Assembly: GCF_963576675.1 (NCBI RefSeq)
Contig: NC_088913.1
Coordinates: 88,907,001 to 88,971,000, forward strand
DNA length: 64,000 nucleotides
Direction of reading: 5' to 3'
Origin: Euphorbia lathyris
Taxonomy: Eukaryota > Streptophyta > Magnoliopsida > Malpighiales > Euphorbiaceae
The notes under the pieces are model-generated. The model did not search any database. It saw nothing but the letters and a program-made list of their open reading frames with translations, and was not told where the DNA came from. Each line of letters starts with the position of its first letter. Position 1 is the stretch's first letter. Of the stretch, positions 63,346-64,000 are shown piece after piece. Made by a program: the position numbers and the translations under genes.

Positions 63346-64000
63346 CTATCCGCGTTAAACCATAGCTCCAAGCATAACCTCAACATGATCGATATCAAGA
63401 TCAAGAGCCGGATTTACCATCACGATTCAACATTGAACACACGGATGATGAGATTGAAAGACGAGGGCATACCGCTCTATATAAACAAGAGAACAATGCA
63501 GAAAGGTACGCCATCAAGTTAACATGAATTCGCCATTCACATCACGGATCCTTAGGTACGAAGCGGACAGAATGTTTAAAGCTTCCAACTTGCCACAATA
63601 TAAAAGAAAATATTCAATATAAGCGGGACATTACATATCCCGAACCCAAAGGAGGGGAGCATGTAACCGTTGGAAGAAACGCCAAAGCGTACTACAGGTT
63701 GGCCACCACACTGAAGCTTGCTGGGAGCTGGAAAACTAGATAGCTTTGTCCAGAATAACAAATAACAAGATGACAAGCAAAAGACAGATCCCAAAAATAA
63801 ATTCAAAAGTGTCATTAATGTCATAGCATATGGACCAGTGTATCAGCCACCCCGTGAAAAAAGCAAAAATATCCGCTCTAGATAAAACATCCCTCCATTG
63901 CTCCTTTTGCAAAAACAGGTCCAGTAATCTCTCCACATGCAGATGCATTGGTAGTAACAATGGCGATTCAAGGATGGGAGATAAAATAAAGCGAGTAAAG
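63346..64000. other. Probable decayed Ty3/gypsy tail
   Basis: No domain I can name. Fragments such as DDEIERRGHTALYKQ on the plus strand continue the remnant's coding style but are broken. Nothing else recognised to the window end. Confidence 0.4.

Overview
The window is plant nuclear DNA made almost entirely of nested and broken retrotransposons. I see no host gene, no rRNA or tRNA gene and no prokaryotic feature. The diagnostic signals are LTRs with TG..CA ends, tRNA primer sites (iMet, Asp and probably Phe), Ty1/copia proteins of two lineages, Athila-like Ty3/gypsy proteins and an L1-type LINE. Base composition and element types suggest a flowering plant, probably a eudicot, in a repeat-rich (pericentromere-like) region. 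The species cannot be named from this.

Layout. 1-11541: two minus-strand copies (Cop-1, Cop-2) of one Copia family in tandem order LTR-internal-LTR-internal-LTR. 11542-13245 plus 33628-38659: the two halves of a third copy (Cop-3), split by a 20-kb block of Athila-like elements. Inside that block, 13246-23609 is Ath-C (an LTR, a pol-less internal region with gag and an Athila-type ORF2, a second LTR, then the start of a second internal region). 23610-33627 is Ath-A, itself interrupted by a solo Copia LTR (24556-26624) and a solo SIRE-like LTR (28111-29442). 38660-41999 is a third, inverted Ath-C copy, which abuts the reverse transcriptase of a LINE (42000-44282). The order of flush boundaries gives a nest about five insertions deep: LINE, then Ath-C(-), then Cop-3, then Ath-A, then solo LTRs.

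44283-46729 holds an eight-copy 132-bp minisatellite and unassigned AT-rich DNA. 46730-53057 is Ath-B, a broken Athila-like gag-PR-RT element whose gag start codon is split by a solo LTR (48042-49598). 53057-59717 is a head-to-head pair of SIRE-like Copia elements. 59718-64000 holds an LTR fragment, an LTR with a probable tRNA-Phe primer site, AT-rich DNA and a decayed Ty3/gypsy RT-RNase H remnant.

Most coding regions carry stops or frameshifts. The longest intact frames are the Cop-3 gag, the Cop-2 RT, the Ath-C ORF2 and the SIRE gag/pol blocks. The most unusual signal is in the promoters. The Ath-C LTRs carry six pairs of a 13-bp near-palindrome (TACGCGGGGCGTA) with partner starts 20-21 bp apart, ending 77 bp before the TATA box. 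The same motif recurs as nine inverted pairs in the same 19-21 bp register around ORF2, six of them upstream of a second, internal TATA box. The Ath-A LTR carries an unrelated 13-bp palindrome (GTCTCGACGAGAC) with the same 20-21 bp register and the same 77-bp distance to its TATA box. All coordinates and counts come from reading by eye, without alignment software.
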